Shown here in pieces: positions 7,791 to 15,525 of a stretch of 45,660 bases of DNA; within the stretch, counting starts at the first letter, position 1; each line of letters starts with the position of its first letter. A model generated the notes under the pieces. The model was not told the DNA's origin. It searched no databases and saw nothing but the letters and a program-made list of their open reading frames with translations. This DNA comes from an uncultured Actinomycetes bacterium (lineage in GTDB: Bacteria > Actinomycetota > Actinomycetes > Nanopelagicales > Nanopelagicaceae), in the NCBI GenBank assembly GCA_903874255.1, contig CAIQRN010000019.1:1-45660 (forward strand), read 5' to 3'. The position numbers and the translations under genes were made by a program.

Positions 7791-9048
7791 AGATCGCAAG
7801 TTTCATCCGGCTTGGATAGCGGTAATCGTTACTTTCTTTACTCTTGTAGCTACCGCAGGTTTTAGATCTGCACCCTCGGTTTTAATCATGCCGCTGGAGA
7901 TGGCTTTTGGTTGGAGCCGCGATCAGATCTCCTTAGCGATTTCAATAAATGTTTTACTGTATGGATTAACTGCGCCATTTGCCGCCGCCCTCATGGAACG
8001 ATTCACAGTGCGAAAAGTTGTTATGTCGGCATTAACAACGGTCAGCATTGGCGCATTCTTAACTACGCAAATTAATGCTCCATGGCAGTTAGTGGCAACA
8101 TGGGGAGTCATCGTTGGAATTGGTACTGGTTCTATGGCCCTAGTTTTTGCTGCCACAGTTGCCAACCGTTGGTTTGTTAAGCGCCGTGGGTTGGTAATCG
8201 GTGCACTTACGGCGGCAGCGGCAACAGGGCAATTAATTTTCTTGCCAGGATTAACGTATTTATCTGATCACTATGGATGGAAATCAATTGGTGTAACGAT
8301 CGGCTCTGCCTCTTTGATTATGGTTCCGATGATCTTTCTTTTTTTGCGCGAAAAGCCAGCGGACTTAGGTTTGCTTCCATATGGCGCACCAGATGATTGG
8401 CAGCCACCCAAGCGTTCAGAAATGAGCGCTGGTCGATTGGCATTAGTTTCTTTGAAAGAAGCAAGTGCACATAAAGATTTTTGGTATTTAGTCGGTTCTT
8501 TTTTCGTCTGTGGACTATCAACGAGCGGATTAATTGGAACGCACTTTATTCCAGCAGCCCACGATCACGGAATGGGACAAGTTGTCGCGGCATCGCTGTT
8601 AGCACTTGTTGGAGTATTTGACGTTATCGGTACTTTGTTTTCGGGATGGCTTACTGATAAATACGATCCCAGAAAACTTCTATTTTTCTACTATGGTCTT
8701 CGTGGACTTTCACTTTTCTTGCTTCCATCAATTCTATTTTCGTCGGTGCATCCATCAACGCTAGTTTTCGTTATTTTCTACGGTCTTGATTGGGTAGCAA
8801 CAGTTCCGCCAACCGTGATGCTTTGTCGCACGGTGCTTGGGCCAGATCGCGGAACGGTTATTTATGGTTGGGTTTTTGCATCACATCAAATTGGTGGTGC
8901 GATTGCAGCTTTAGGTGCCGCGGTTATTCGAGTGAAACTAGGCGATTACGCCGCAGCGTTTTATGTGAGTGGCACCCTATGTTTAATCACTAGTTACTTC
9001 GTTTTGCAGATAGCCAAGGGTAAGGATTTGGCTAGCCTTAGCGCATGA
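7783..9048 (+). CDS. MFS transporter (monocarboxylate/oxalate-formate-like)
   Basis: This 421-aa membrane protein has about 12 predicted segments. The opening FRSAPSVLIMPLEMAFGWSR resembles MCT-like MFS proteins (compare LGVFFPPL...FGWSR in that group), and GWLTDKYDPRKLL is the central loop motif. The TTG at 7783 is preferred: GAAAGG lies 9 nt upstream and the overlap with the previous gene is only 8 bp. An in-frame start at 7759 would add 8 residues. It may carry a carboxylate; substrate unproven. It ends in an ATGA overlap with glbO. Confidence 0.85.
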   Translation: MARDRKFHPAWIAVIVTFFTLVATAGFRSAPSVLIMPLEMAFGWSRDQISLAISINVLLYGLTAPFAAALMERFTVRKVVMSALTTVSIGAFLTTQINAPWQLVATWGVIVGIGTGSMALVFAATVANRWFVKRRGLVIGALTAAAATGQLIFLPGLTYLSDHYGWKSIGVTIGSASLIMVPMIFLFLREKPADLGLLPYGAPDDWQPPKRSEMSAGRLALVSLKEASAHKDFWYLVGSFFVCGLSTSGLIGTHFIPAAHDHGMGQVVAASLLALVGVFDVIGTLFSGWLTDKYDPRKLLFFYYGLRGLSLFLLPSILFSSVHPSTLVFVIFYGLDWVATVPPTVMLCRTVLGPDRGTVIYGWVFASHQIGGAIAALGAAVIRVKLGDYAAAFYVSGTLCLITSYFVLQIAKGKDLASLSA

Positions 9049-9419
9049 GTACGCATTACGAACGCCTTGGTGGCGAAGCCTTTTTTGCTGATTTGGTGTC
9101 GCAGTTTTATGCATATGTTGCGGTGGACCCAATTTTACGTCCTATGTATCCAGATAGTGATTTGCAAGGTGCAGCAAAACGTTTGCAGTGGTTCTTAGAG
9201 CAGTATTGGGGCGGGCCAACAACGTATCAAGAAAACCGCGGCCACCCGCGCCTTCGCATGCGTCATTCGGAGTTTCATATCGATACTGCTGCGCGCGATG
9301 CTTGGCTTAATGCAATGCACGCGGTTGTAGATGGAATGGAAATAGAGGCCGAACTTCGCGCCGAATTGTGGAGCTATTTAGAGATGGCAGCAAATGCCAT
9401 GGTTAATCAACCAGATTGA
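9045..9419 (+). CDS. glbO: Truncated haemoglobin, group II (GlbO-like)
   Basis: This 124-aa 2-over-2 globin carries the group II pattern GHPRLRMRHSEFHI, with proximal haem ligand H74. Y35 is in MYP (CD1 position), an aromatic pair FY lies at 21-22 (B10 region), and W87 is at the G8 position (DAWLNAMH). Group II members bind O2 tightly and are linked to oxygen/NO handling. Translation is coupled to the upstream MFS gene (ATGA). Its 3' end overlaps the convergent channel gene by 13 bp. Confidence 0.93.
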   Translation: MSTHYERLGGEAFFADLVSQFYAYVAVDPILRPMYPDSDLQGAAKRLQWFLEQYWGGPTTYQENRGHPRLRMRHSEFHIDTAARDAWLNAMHAVVDGMEIEAELRAELWSYLEMAANAMVNQPD

Positions 9420-9955
9420 GATTCATTTCCAACTTTTAGAATTTCACCATTTCGTAAGTACCACAATGTTCCGCGTGGATCGCGTACACATGTAACGCGA
9501 AGCCCAACTTTTTCAACAACGCCAGTTACTTCTAATACATCAACGGTATCGCCAACACCATATTGATCTTCAACCAACATAAATATTCCAGACAACACGT
9601 CCCGAACTAAAGTTTGTGCACCAAGACCTAAAGCGACTCCAAGAATTCCAGCTGAAGCAATAATCGGTCCTAAGTTAAATCCCAATTCGCCGAGCGCCAT
9701 AGCAACTGCAACGACCCAAATAACTGTTTTTAAAGTGCTAGATAAAACTCCGCCAATTGTTCGTGCGCGTTCTTTTTGTCGAGCAACAATATTGCGCGGT
9801 CCGGGAACAAGATCGGCAGTTGCTAATCGATTCATGGCACGTGTAATTGCCCGTGATCCAAAGGTTTGGGTCAACATGGCCGAAATAAGGATGATCGCAA
9901 CTCGAAGGGGGGTGCCGCTAATCCAGTCGAGAATATTGCGCAGTGAGTCGCTCAT
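9407..9955 (-). CDS. Short MscS-family mechanosensitive channel
   Basis: This 182-aa protein has about two to three membrane segments and the MscS pore/beta signature (GVALGLGAQTLVRDVLSGIF, then EDQYGVGDTVDV). It ends a few residues after the RNGEILKVGN strand, so the large C-terminal cytoplasmic alpha/beta vestibule of canonical MscS (about 286 aa) is missing. No frameshift is obvious, and the stop lies inside the end of glbO. It may be a minimal channel for release under hypo-osmotic shock, as expected in fresh water, or a decaying gene. A TAAAGT hexamer lies 8 nt before the ATG. Confidence 0.82.
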   Translation of the reverse strand: MSDSLRNILDWISGTPLRVAIILISAMLTQTFGSRAITRAMNRLATADLVPGPRNIVARQKERARTIGGVLSSTLKTVIWVVAVAMALGELGFNLGPIIASAGILGVALGLGAQTLVRDVLSGIFMLVEDQYGVGDTVDVLEVTGVVEKVGLRVTCVRDPRGTLWYLRNGEILKVGNESQSG

Positions 9956-10066
9956 AAATGCAGACTTTAGCCAAAACTTTACCTAAATGTCGCTAGTCAA
10001 TACCCACGAGGTCGGGTGTTTTGAGGCAAGATAAAGCAATCGATGCGGGTCCACGAAGGGACGGAC

Positions 10067-10582
10067 ATGTCGCGAACGTTGGTTTTAAACGCCACCTATG
10101 AACCGTTGGGTGTCATAACAGAACGTCGTGCCCTGATCCTTGTACTTAATCACCGCGCAACCATGATTGAAAACTCTGGTTCGGTTCTTCATTTTTCTGG
10201 TGGAGAGATTGAACTTCCATCGGTCATTCGATTAAATAAATTTGTTCGTATTCCATATCGACATGCAGTGCCATTATCTAGGCGCGCAATTTTTGCTCGT
10301 GATGGTGGTCGATGTGTTTACTGTTCAGCCCCTGCAACATCAATCGATCACGTAATTCCACGAAGTCGTGGCGGTGGGCACAATTGGGAAAATGTTGTTT
10401 CGGCCTGTCATAAATGCAACCACTTAAAGGCCGATAAACAGCTCAAAGAAATTGGTTGGAAATTGCGCCAACTTCCGCGCGAACCCGTTGGTGCCGCGTG
10501 GCGCATTCTGGGAACGGGTCAAACAAATGCCAGATGGCTTCAATATCTTGAGCCCTTTGGTGTGGCTGCGGCAACGGCTTAG
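10067..10582 (+). CDS. HNH endonuclease domain protein (conserved actinobacterial)
   Basis: This 171-aa protein starts MSRTLVLNATYEPLG, the conserved N-terminus of a widely distributed actinobacterial family (Rv2469c-like in gene order). The ATG at 10067 is preceded by GAAGGGA at good spacing, so the upstream ATG at 10043 is rejected. An HNH module lies at about 85-135: a CVYC zinc knuckle, ATSIDHVIPRSRGG with D-H, N in WENVVSACHKCNHLK, then CxxC and the last H. Likely a chromosomal DNA-processing nuclease; its physiological role is not established. Confidence 0.88.
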   Translation: MSRTLVLNATYEPLGVITERRALILVLNHRATMIENSGSVLHFSGGEIELPSVIRLNKFVRIPYRHAVPLSRRAIFARDGGRCVYCSAPATSIDHVIPRSRGGGHNWENVVSACHKCNHLKADKQLKEIGWKLRQLPREPVGAAWRILGTGQTNARWLQYLEPFGVAAATA

Positions 10583-10588
10583 AGCATT

Positions 10589-10594
10589 TACACT
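10589..10594 (+). promoter_or_regulatory. Candidate -10 of a leaderless promoter
   Basis: TACACT is separated by 6 nt (TCACCC) from the ATG at 10601, the spacing expected when transcription starts at the start codon. There is no ribosome-binding site. No clear -35 element is visible. Confidence 0.45.
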
Positions 10595-10600
10595 TCACCC

Positions 10601-10786
10601 ATGCATTTATTTATGAACGCGGTAGAAGATGGCGTAATCGATGGTCCAGGATTATCTGTGACTGAAACAGTGATTACTTACGTTGTTATTCCAATTGCAC
10701 TCTTTGCAATCATCGCAATTGTTTCATGGATCGCAAGTGCGCCGCGTAAAGATAAATCAGAGTCATCAATTACTTCAATTAATTAA
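10601..10786 (+). CDS. Small single-pass membrane protein, function unknown
   Basis: This 61-aa protein has one strongly hydrophobic helix at about 24-46 (TVITYVVIPIALFAIIAIVS) followed by a short basic, serine-rich tail (RKDKSESS). Small membrane proteins of this type sit in this slot between the HNH gene and pepN in other actinobacteria as I recall the order; I know no function. It starts leaderless after TACACT and ends in a 4-bp convergent overlap with pepN. Composition and codon use look genuine, and it fills the gap exactly. Confidence 0.72.
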   Translation: MHLFMNAVEDGVIDGPGLSVTETVITYVVIPIALFAIIAIVSWIASAPRKDKSESSITSIN

Positions 10787-13323
10787 GAATCTAATTTCTG
10801 AACTTTTAATGCACGGATAACTCCGTCTTGAGATTCCTTAACTAATTTACGCAAAACTGCAGGGGCATCTTTTCCTTCACTGTTGAGCCATGCATTTGTT
10901 TTATCCAAAGTGCTTTGGCTAATAATCCATGATGGATACATGCCCGTTACGAACTTGGCTGCGCCTTCATAAGATTTGGAGCTCCACTCACTAAGTAAGT
11001 TAGCAAAGTAGAGATCGACAAATGATTCAAGGAGATGACGTTGGATTGGGCGCTGGAATCCGGCAACCAAGCCGGAGCGAATTGAAGTAACCACCGATTC
11101 ATCCATCACTTTGTTAAATGCATAAGCTTTGGCTTCTGAATTTGGCATCGCAGCTTTACAGGTTTCGTAGGCGATATTTCCTGAAGTAGTTGAATCGGCT
11201 GCATATTCAGCATCTATTTCGCTCTGCGTTGTTGCGCCACGTTCAGTTAAGGCAATCAAGAAATCCCAACGTCGATCTGCATCGACCTTTAAGCCAGCAA
11301 TTTCTCCGTTGAGAATTCCACGAGTTCTCTTTATTTGATCTTCTGTATGTGCATTTGCGGCAAATGCGCGCGAAAACAGAAGTTGTAAATCACTACTTGG
11401 TGCGCTGGCTTGCAACAAGTTCCAGAAACCCTCGGCCAACTTTTCGCGATATGAATTTCGATTCGCATCAACTGCATATGCTTCAATTGATGTTACGAGT
11501 TGGGCTATTACGATATTAACAATCGCATCATCACTTTCTCCTGCTAGGCCAGCTAAAGCGATATCAAGGTAATCAGCGGTAGAAATCTCGGCATCTCGAT
11601 GCATATCCCAAACAGCGCTCCAACAAAGTGCTCGCGCAAGAGGCTCATTTAATACGCCGAGGTGAGATTTCAAGGTTGCGATGGAATGATCGTCAAAGCG
11701 AAGCTTGCCGTATGAAAGATCGCGATCATTGAGCAGTAATAAATCTGCTGATTTCTCGCCAATAAGTTCAGTCACTGGCGTGCTTGCACCAGTTACATCC
11801 AGCTCTACACTCTTACGCAGAGACAATGAACCATCTTTAATATCGTACAAACCAACAGCTAGACGATGTGGGCGAAGTTCACCCGAACCTTGAGGAACAA
11901 GGGGAGCTTCTTGAGTTACTGAAATAGTTTTGTATGCACCGTTTTCGATTTCAATAGCTGGACGCAGAGTATTTACTCCTGCAGTTTGTAGCCAGGTATT
12001 TACCCATGAATCGAGTTTGCGGCCACTGGCAGCTTCTAGTTCAACTAAAAGATCATTAAGTGTTGTGTTTCCCCAAGCATGCTTAGCGAAATACTTTTGT
12101 AACCCTGCAAGAAATTCTGGGCGGCCAACATGTGCAACAAGTTGATGTAAAACCGATGCTCCCTTTGCGTATGTGATTCCATCAAAGTTTGCATTAACAG
12201 CTTCCATATCAACCATGTCGGCAATGATTGGGTGAGTAGAGGAAAGTTGATCTTGGCGATAAGCCCAGTTCTTGCGAGCAGAGTTGAATTCAGACCATGC
12301 AGCGCCTTTGAAACGAGTTGCCTCAGAGAGTGCAAGGTAGGAAGACCATTCTGCAAATGATTCATTGAGCCAAAGGTCATCCCACCAAGACATCGTGACC
12401 ATATCGCCAAACCACATGTGCGCCATTTCGTGAAGGATTGTATTTGCACGAGATAGATATGATTTTTCTGGCATATGGCTGCGGAAAACCAAAACATCTT
12501 CGCGGAAAGTTACTGCTCCTGCATTTTCCATTGCACCAAAGTTAAAATCAACCACAGCAATTTGATCATATTTTTCAAAAGGATAAGCAAGCCCAAAAAC
12601 CTTCTCGAAATATTCAAAACCTTGTTTTGTAACTTCGAAAATATCCTCTGGATCAAGGTACTGCATCATTGATTTGCGGCAATAAATTCCTAGGGGGATT
12701 TCTTTCTGGCCCTTGTATACATCATGCACATAAGAATATGGTCCGGCGATTAATGCATCCAAGTAGGTTGCGATACGAGGAGTGGTGGTGAATTTCCATT
12801 CAAGGGAATCACCCTTTACAACTTTGGATTCAACCGGGTTATTTGAAACTGCTTCCCAATGTGCAGGCGTTGTAGCGGTTAAAGTAAATGTTGCCTTTAA
12901 CGATGGTTGGTCAAAGCAAGGGAACATATTGCGAATATGAGCGGTTTCTCCCTGCGAATAGAGATAAACCTCGCCATCGGCAGGATCAACGGAGCGCTGT
13001 AAACCCTCACCTGATTTTGAATACTCGGCTTCGATTTCAATAATTAAGAGATTCTCAGCGGCTAAATTAGTAAGGAAAATACTTTCACCATCAAAGTTTG
13101 AAGTATCTACCGCATCACCATTAAGGGTTGCACTAATAACCTTTCGACCAACTGCATCAATGAAAGTTGAATATCCAGGTTTGTTGCACGTAAATGAAAC
13201 CTCAGATTTTGAGTAAAAAGTTTCGTCGCCTTTAGTGACATCCAGGGTGACCACATAACTATTTACATAAAGATGGTCGGCACGATCTTTGGCTTCTGCA
13301 CGACTCAAATTTAAACCTGGCAC
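10783..13323 (-). CDS. pepN: Aminopeptidase N (M1 zinc metallopeptidase)
   Basis: This 846-aa cytosolic M1 aminopeptidase removes N-terminal residues in the last stage of peptide breakdown. Visible features: the GAMENAG exopeptidase motif at about 263-269, zinc site HEMAH at 298-302 with the third ligand in LNESFAEW about 19 residues later, and a long C-terminal helical ERAP-like domain. The GTG start at 13323 has AGAGGAG 6 nt upstream. Length fits the actinobacterial PepN family. It diverges from trmB across a 73-bp gap. Confidence 0.95.
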   Translation of the reverse strand: MPGLNLSRAEAKDRADHLYVNSYVVTLDVTKGDETFYSKSEVSFTCNKPGYSTFIDAVGRKVISATLNGDAVDTSNFDGESIFLTNLAAENLLIIEIEAEYSKSGEGLQRSVDPADGEVYLYSQGETAHIRNMFPCFDQPSLKATFTLTATTPAHWEAVSNNPVESKVVKGDSLEWKFTTTPRIATYLDALIAGPYSYVHDVYKGQKEIPLGIYCRKSMMQYLDPEDIFEVTKQGFEYFEKVFGLAYPFEKYDQIAVVDFNFGAMENAGAVTFREDVLVFRSHMPEKSYLSRANTILHEMAHMWFGDMVTMSWWDDLWLNESFAEWSSYLALSEATRFKGAAWSEFNSARKNWAYRQDQLSSTHPIIADMVDMEAVNANFDGITYAKGASVLHQLVAHVGRPEFLAGLQKYFAKHAWGNTTLNDLLVELEAASGRKLDSWVNTWLQTAGVNTLRPAIEIENGAYKTISVTQEAPLVPQGSGELRPHRLAVGLYDIKDGSLSLRKSVELDVTGASTPVTELIGEKSADLLLLNDRDLSYGKLRFDDHSIATLKSHLGVLNEPLARALCWSAVWDMHRDAEISTADYLDIALAGLAGESDDAIVNIVIAQLVTSIEAYAVDANRNSYREKLAEGFWNLLQASAPSSDLQLLFSRAFAANAHTEDQIKRTRGILNGEIAGLKVDADRRWDFLIALTERGATTQSEIDAEYAADSTTSGNIAYETCKAAMPNSEAKAYAFNKVMDESVVTSIRSGLVAGFQRPIQRHLLESFVDLYFANLLSEWSSKSYEGAAKFVTGMYPSWIISQSTLDKTNAWLNSEGKDAPAVLRKLVKESQDGVIRALKVQKLDS

Positions 13324-13396
13324 TTGTTGCTCCTCTGGATAATGCGACGGTATGGCGCTTTTGTAAGTTCTAATCCAATCATGACAGAGTGCGCCT

Positions 13397-14059
13397 ATGG
13401 AACGCCCATCGGTACGCAGTTACAGCATCCGTGGTTCCCGTATTACTGAGGCCCAGCGAGCTGCCAAAGATGCTCTTCAGAAGGTTTATGGAATTCCTGT
13501 TTCTGCCAACAAAATTTATCTACGAGAGATATTCCCCACAGCAGAAAAAATCATCATGGAGATTGGCTTTGGCATGGGGGAAGCCACCGCAATAATCGCA
13601 AAAAATAACCCACACAATGGCTACATCGCCGTTGATGTTCACCCACCAGGAATTGGCAAACTCTTAGCTCGAATAGTCGAAAATGAACTTACGAATCTTC
13701 GAGTAATTGAAGACGACGTTCACGTAGTTTTGCCATACATGTTCGAAGATGAATCACTGGATGGAATTCATCTGTATTTCCCAGATCCTTGGCCTAAGAA
13801 AAAACATAATAAGCGCCGAATAGTAAACGCAGGATTCTTAGCTTTGATCCACCCTAAATTAAAAAGAGATGGATTCATTCACATTGCAACTGATTGGGTT
13901 CCGTACGCGATTAATATCGAAGAAGTATTTGCTGGTTCAGAGTTATTTACTGGCGGAGTAATTGCAAAACCAGATTCACGCCCGGTAACAAGATTTGAAG
14001 GTCAAGGGATCGACAAGGATCACCAAGTTACTGATTTGATGTATTTTCGTAAGCAGTAA
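13397..14059 (+). CDS. trmB: tRNA (guanine-N7-)-methyltransferase
   Basis: This 220-aa SAM-dependent enzyme makes m7G46 in tRNA variable loops. SAM-site motif MEIGFGMGEATA lies at about 52-64, the catalytic/family signature FPDPWPKKKHNKRR at about 129-142, and the conserved RPVTRFEGQG near the C-terminus. The ATG at 13397 fits the family N-terminus. It ends in a 32-bp convergent overlap with rpiB. Confidence 0.95.
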   Translation: MERPSVRSYSIRGSRITEAQRAAKDALQKVYGIPVSANKIYLREIFPTAEKIIMEIGFGMGEATAIIAKNNPHNGYIAVDVHPPGIGKLLARIVENELTNLRVIEDDVHVVLPYMFEDESLDGIHLYFPDPWPKKKHNKRRIVNAGFLALIHPKLKRDGFIHIATDWVPYAINIEEVFAGSELFTGGVIAKPDSRPVTRFEGQGIDKDHQVTDLMYFRKQ

Positions 14060-14483
14060 TTTTGTTGATGCGTCGAACATGGCGCTCATCATTTGTAAAT
14101 GGTGTCTCAATAAATGCGTCAATAATCGCTTTACATTCATCGATGGAATGCATGCGCCCACCAATTCCGACAACATTTGCATCATTATGTTCCTTGGCTA
14201 ATTTTGCAGTTTCAACGCTCCAAGCAAGCGCGGCACGAACGCCTTTAACTTTGTTGGCCGCAATCTGTTCGCCATTTCCGGAGCCACCTAAAACAATTCC
14301 TAGCGAGCCCTCATCTTTAACAGTTGCTAGCGCCGCTGGAATACAAAAATCTGGATAATCATCAAGTGCGTCATATTCATGCGGCCCATGATCTTCAACA
14401 ACGTGACCTTTTGACTGTAGATATTCAACAAGTGCGCCCTTTAGCTCGAGGCCTGCATGGTCACTGCCGATATGAATTCTCAT
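14028..14483 (-). CDS. rpiB: Ribose-5-phosphate isomerase B
   Basis: This 151-aa LacAB/RpiB protein interconverts ribose-5-P and ribulose-5-P in the pentose phosphate pathway. Landmarks: GSDHAGLELKG at 6-16 and the substrate loop GGSGNGEQIAANK at about 68-80. As in the actinobacterial type, serine stands where the E. coli enzyme has its catalytic Cys, and the Glu of NGEQ is the expected base. Further conserved are HNDANVVGIGGRM and the basic residues near the end. Convergent with trmB. Confidence 0.95.
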   Translation of the reverse strand: MRIHIGSDHAGLELKGALVEYLQSKGHVVEDHGPHEYDALDDYPDFCIPAALATVKDEGSLGIVLGGSGNGEQIAANKVKGVRAALAWSVETAKLAKEHNDANVVGIGGRMHSIDECKAIIDAFIETPFTNDERHVRRINKITAYENTSNQ

Positions 14484-14522
14484 AAGCCCATCTTGCCATC
14501 AACAAAGTAGAGAAAAAGAGAA

Positions 14523-14550
14523 CCCGCCACATGCTTGCTCATGTGGCGGG
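14523..14550 (-). terminator. Intrinsic terminator of the Ala-rich secreted protein gene
   Basis: A perfect 11-bp inverted repeat, CCCGCCACATG and CATGTGGCGGG, encloses a 6-nt loop. On the minus strand the stem is followed by a T-rich run (TTCTCTTTTTC). It lies just downstream of the 14589-15275 gene. Confidence 0.85.
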
Positions 14551-14588
14551 CGTTTTACCCTTAGGAGGTTTTCTATATGTAGAGCTAT

Positions 14589-15275
14589 TTAGTGCTTGTG
14601 ACCGCGCTTACCCATGCCGCCGCCCATTGGGCCATTCACACCTGCACCCATTGCTGGACGAACAGAATCAACCTCTGCTGTCACATGTGCTGTAAGTGTT
14701 GCCTTCTGGGTTGTTGCCTGAGCAGCAGTGATCTTCCCAGCAGTTACTGCTGCATCAATCTGCTGAGTTTCGAAAGTAATGAGTGCAGTTATTAGTGCTG
14801 CGCGATTAGCTCCAGCAACTACGCCAAGTGCCTTTCCAGTTGCAAGTTCTGCCTGAATCGCTGCAGTTGTTTTACCAATTGCTGTTGCGATTACTGCATC
14901 ACGAGCGGCACGTGTTGCTGCATCATTGACGCCATTGCCTGGGCCAGGTCTTGTACCTTCAGCTGCTTCATGTGCTGCACGTGCAGCAGTTACTGCATTA
15001 GTGATTGCAGTTGACTGTGCTTGTGTGATGGTTCCATTGGTAACAAGAGTTGCAAGGATTGTTGCTAACTGAGCTCCTTGATCATCACCCTTCATACCTG
15101 CACCGCCACCGGCCATTGGGTTTGCTATTGCATTTACAGATGTTGTCTTAGTGGTTGTCTTCTTAACAGACACTGACTTTGCTTTGCTATCTGATGCAGA
15201 TGCAATACCGACCGTACCTACAGAAAGTGCAACTGTTGTTATAAGTACAGCTGCGATCTTTTTTCTTGATGACAT
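14589..15275 (-). CDS. Secreted Ala/Thr-rich helical protein, unknown function
   Basis: This protein of 228 aa has a signal peptide (MSSRKKIAAVLITTVALSVG...ASASD), then Ala-rich amphipathic helices with motifs such as GTITQAQSTAITNAV, AIQAELATGKALGVV and AGKITAAQATTQKATL. These resemble the helical pairs common in exported Gram-positive proteins. The C-terminus is glycine/methionine-rich and ends GKRGHKH, a possible metal-binding tail. I chose the second ATG (15275): AAGGAAGG lies 7 nt upstream of it but only 1 nt from the ATG at 15281. Monocistronic with a strong terminator, so probably well expressed. No defined enzyme domain is seen. Confidence 0.82.
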   Translation of the reverse strand: MSSRKKIAAVLITTVALSVGTVGIASASDSKAKSVSVKKTTTKTTSVNAIANPMAGGGAGMKGDDQGAQLATILATLVTNGTITQAQSTAITNAVTAARAAHEAAEGTRPGPGNGVNDAATRAARDAVIATAIGKTTAAIQAELATGKALGVVAGANRAALITALITFETQQIDAAVTAGKITAAQATTQKATLTAHVTAEVDSVRPAMGAGVNGPMGGGMGKRGHKH

Positions 15276-15422
15276 TTTCATGCCTTCCTTCCATCTAGCG
15301 GAACTGTCTGTGACCCCTCGTCATCGACTACCCGTAATTAACTACGTGAATCTGAAGAAAGCGATGGTTAAGTCTTAGAACACTTTGTGAGTATTTATCT
15401 TGATTTAGATAGCCCGTTAATT

Positions 15423-15444
15423 CCTAAGCGTAAAAACGCGTAGG
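15423..15444. repeat. Imperfect inverted repeat between two divergent secreted-protein genes
   Basis: CCTAAGCGT and ACGCGTAGG pair with one mismatch around AAAA. The repeat lies in the 250-bp gap between the divergent Ala-rich and collagen-like genes. No T-run follows, so it may be an operator rather than a terminator. Nothing else clear is seen in this gap. Confidence 0.35.
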
Positions 15445-15525
15445 GGAGTCCTTATTCTTAGCAATAATTAAGGGCAACACACTTGTTCACAGGACTTTCC
15501 CAGCGTTCTAGAAACCAGGCTTCCC

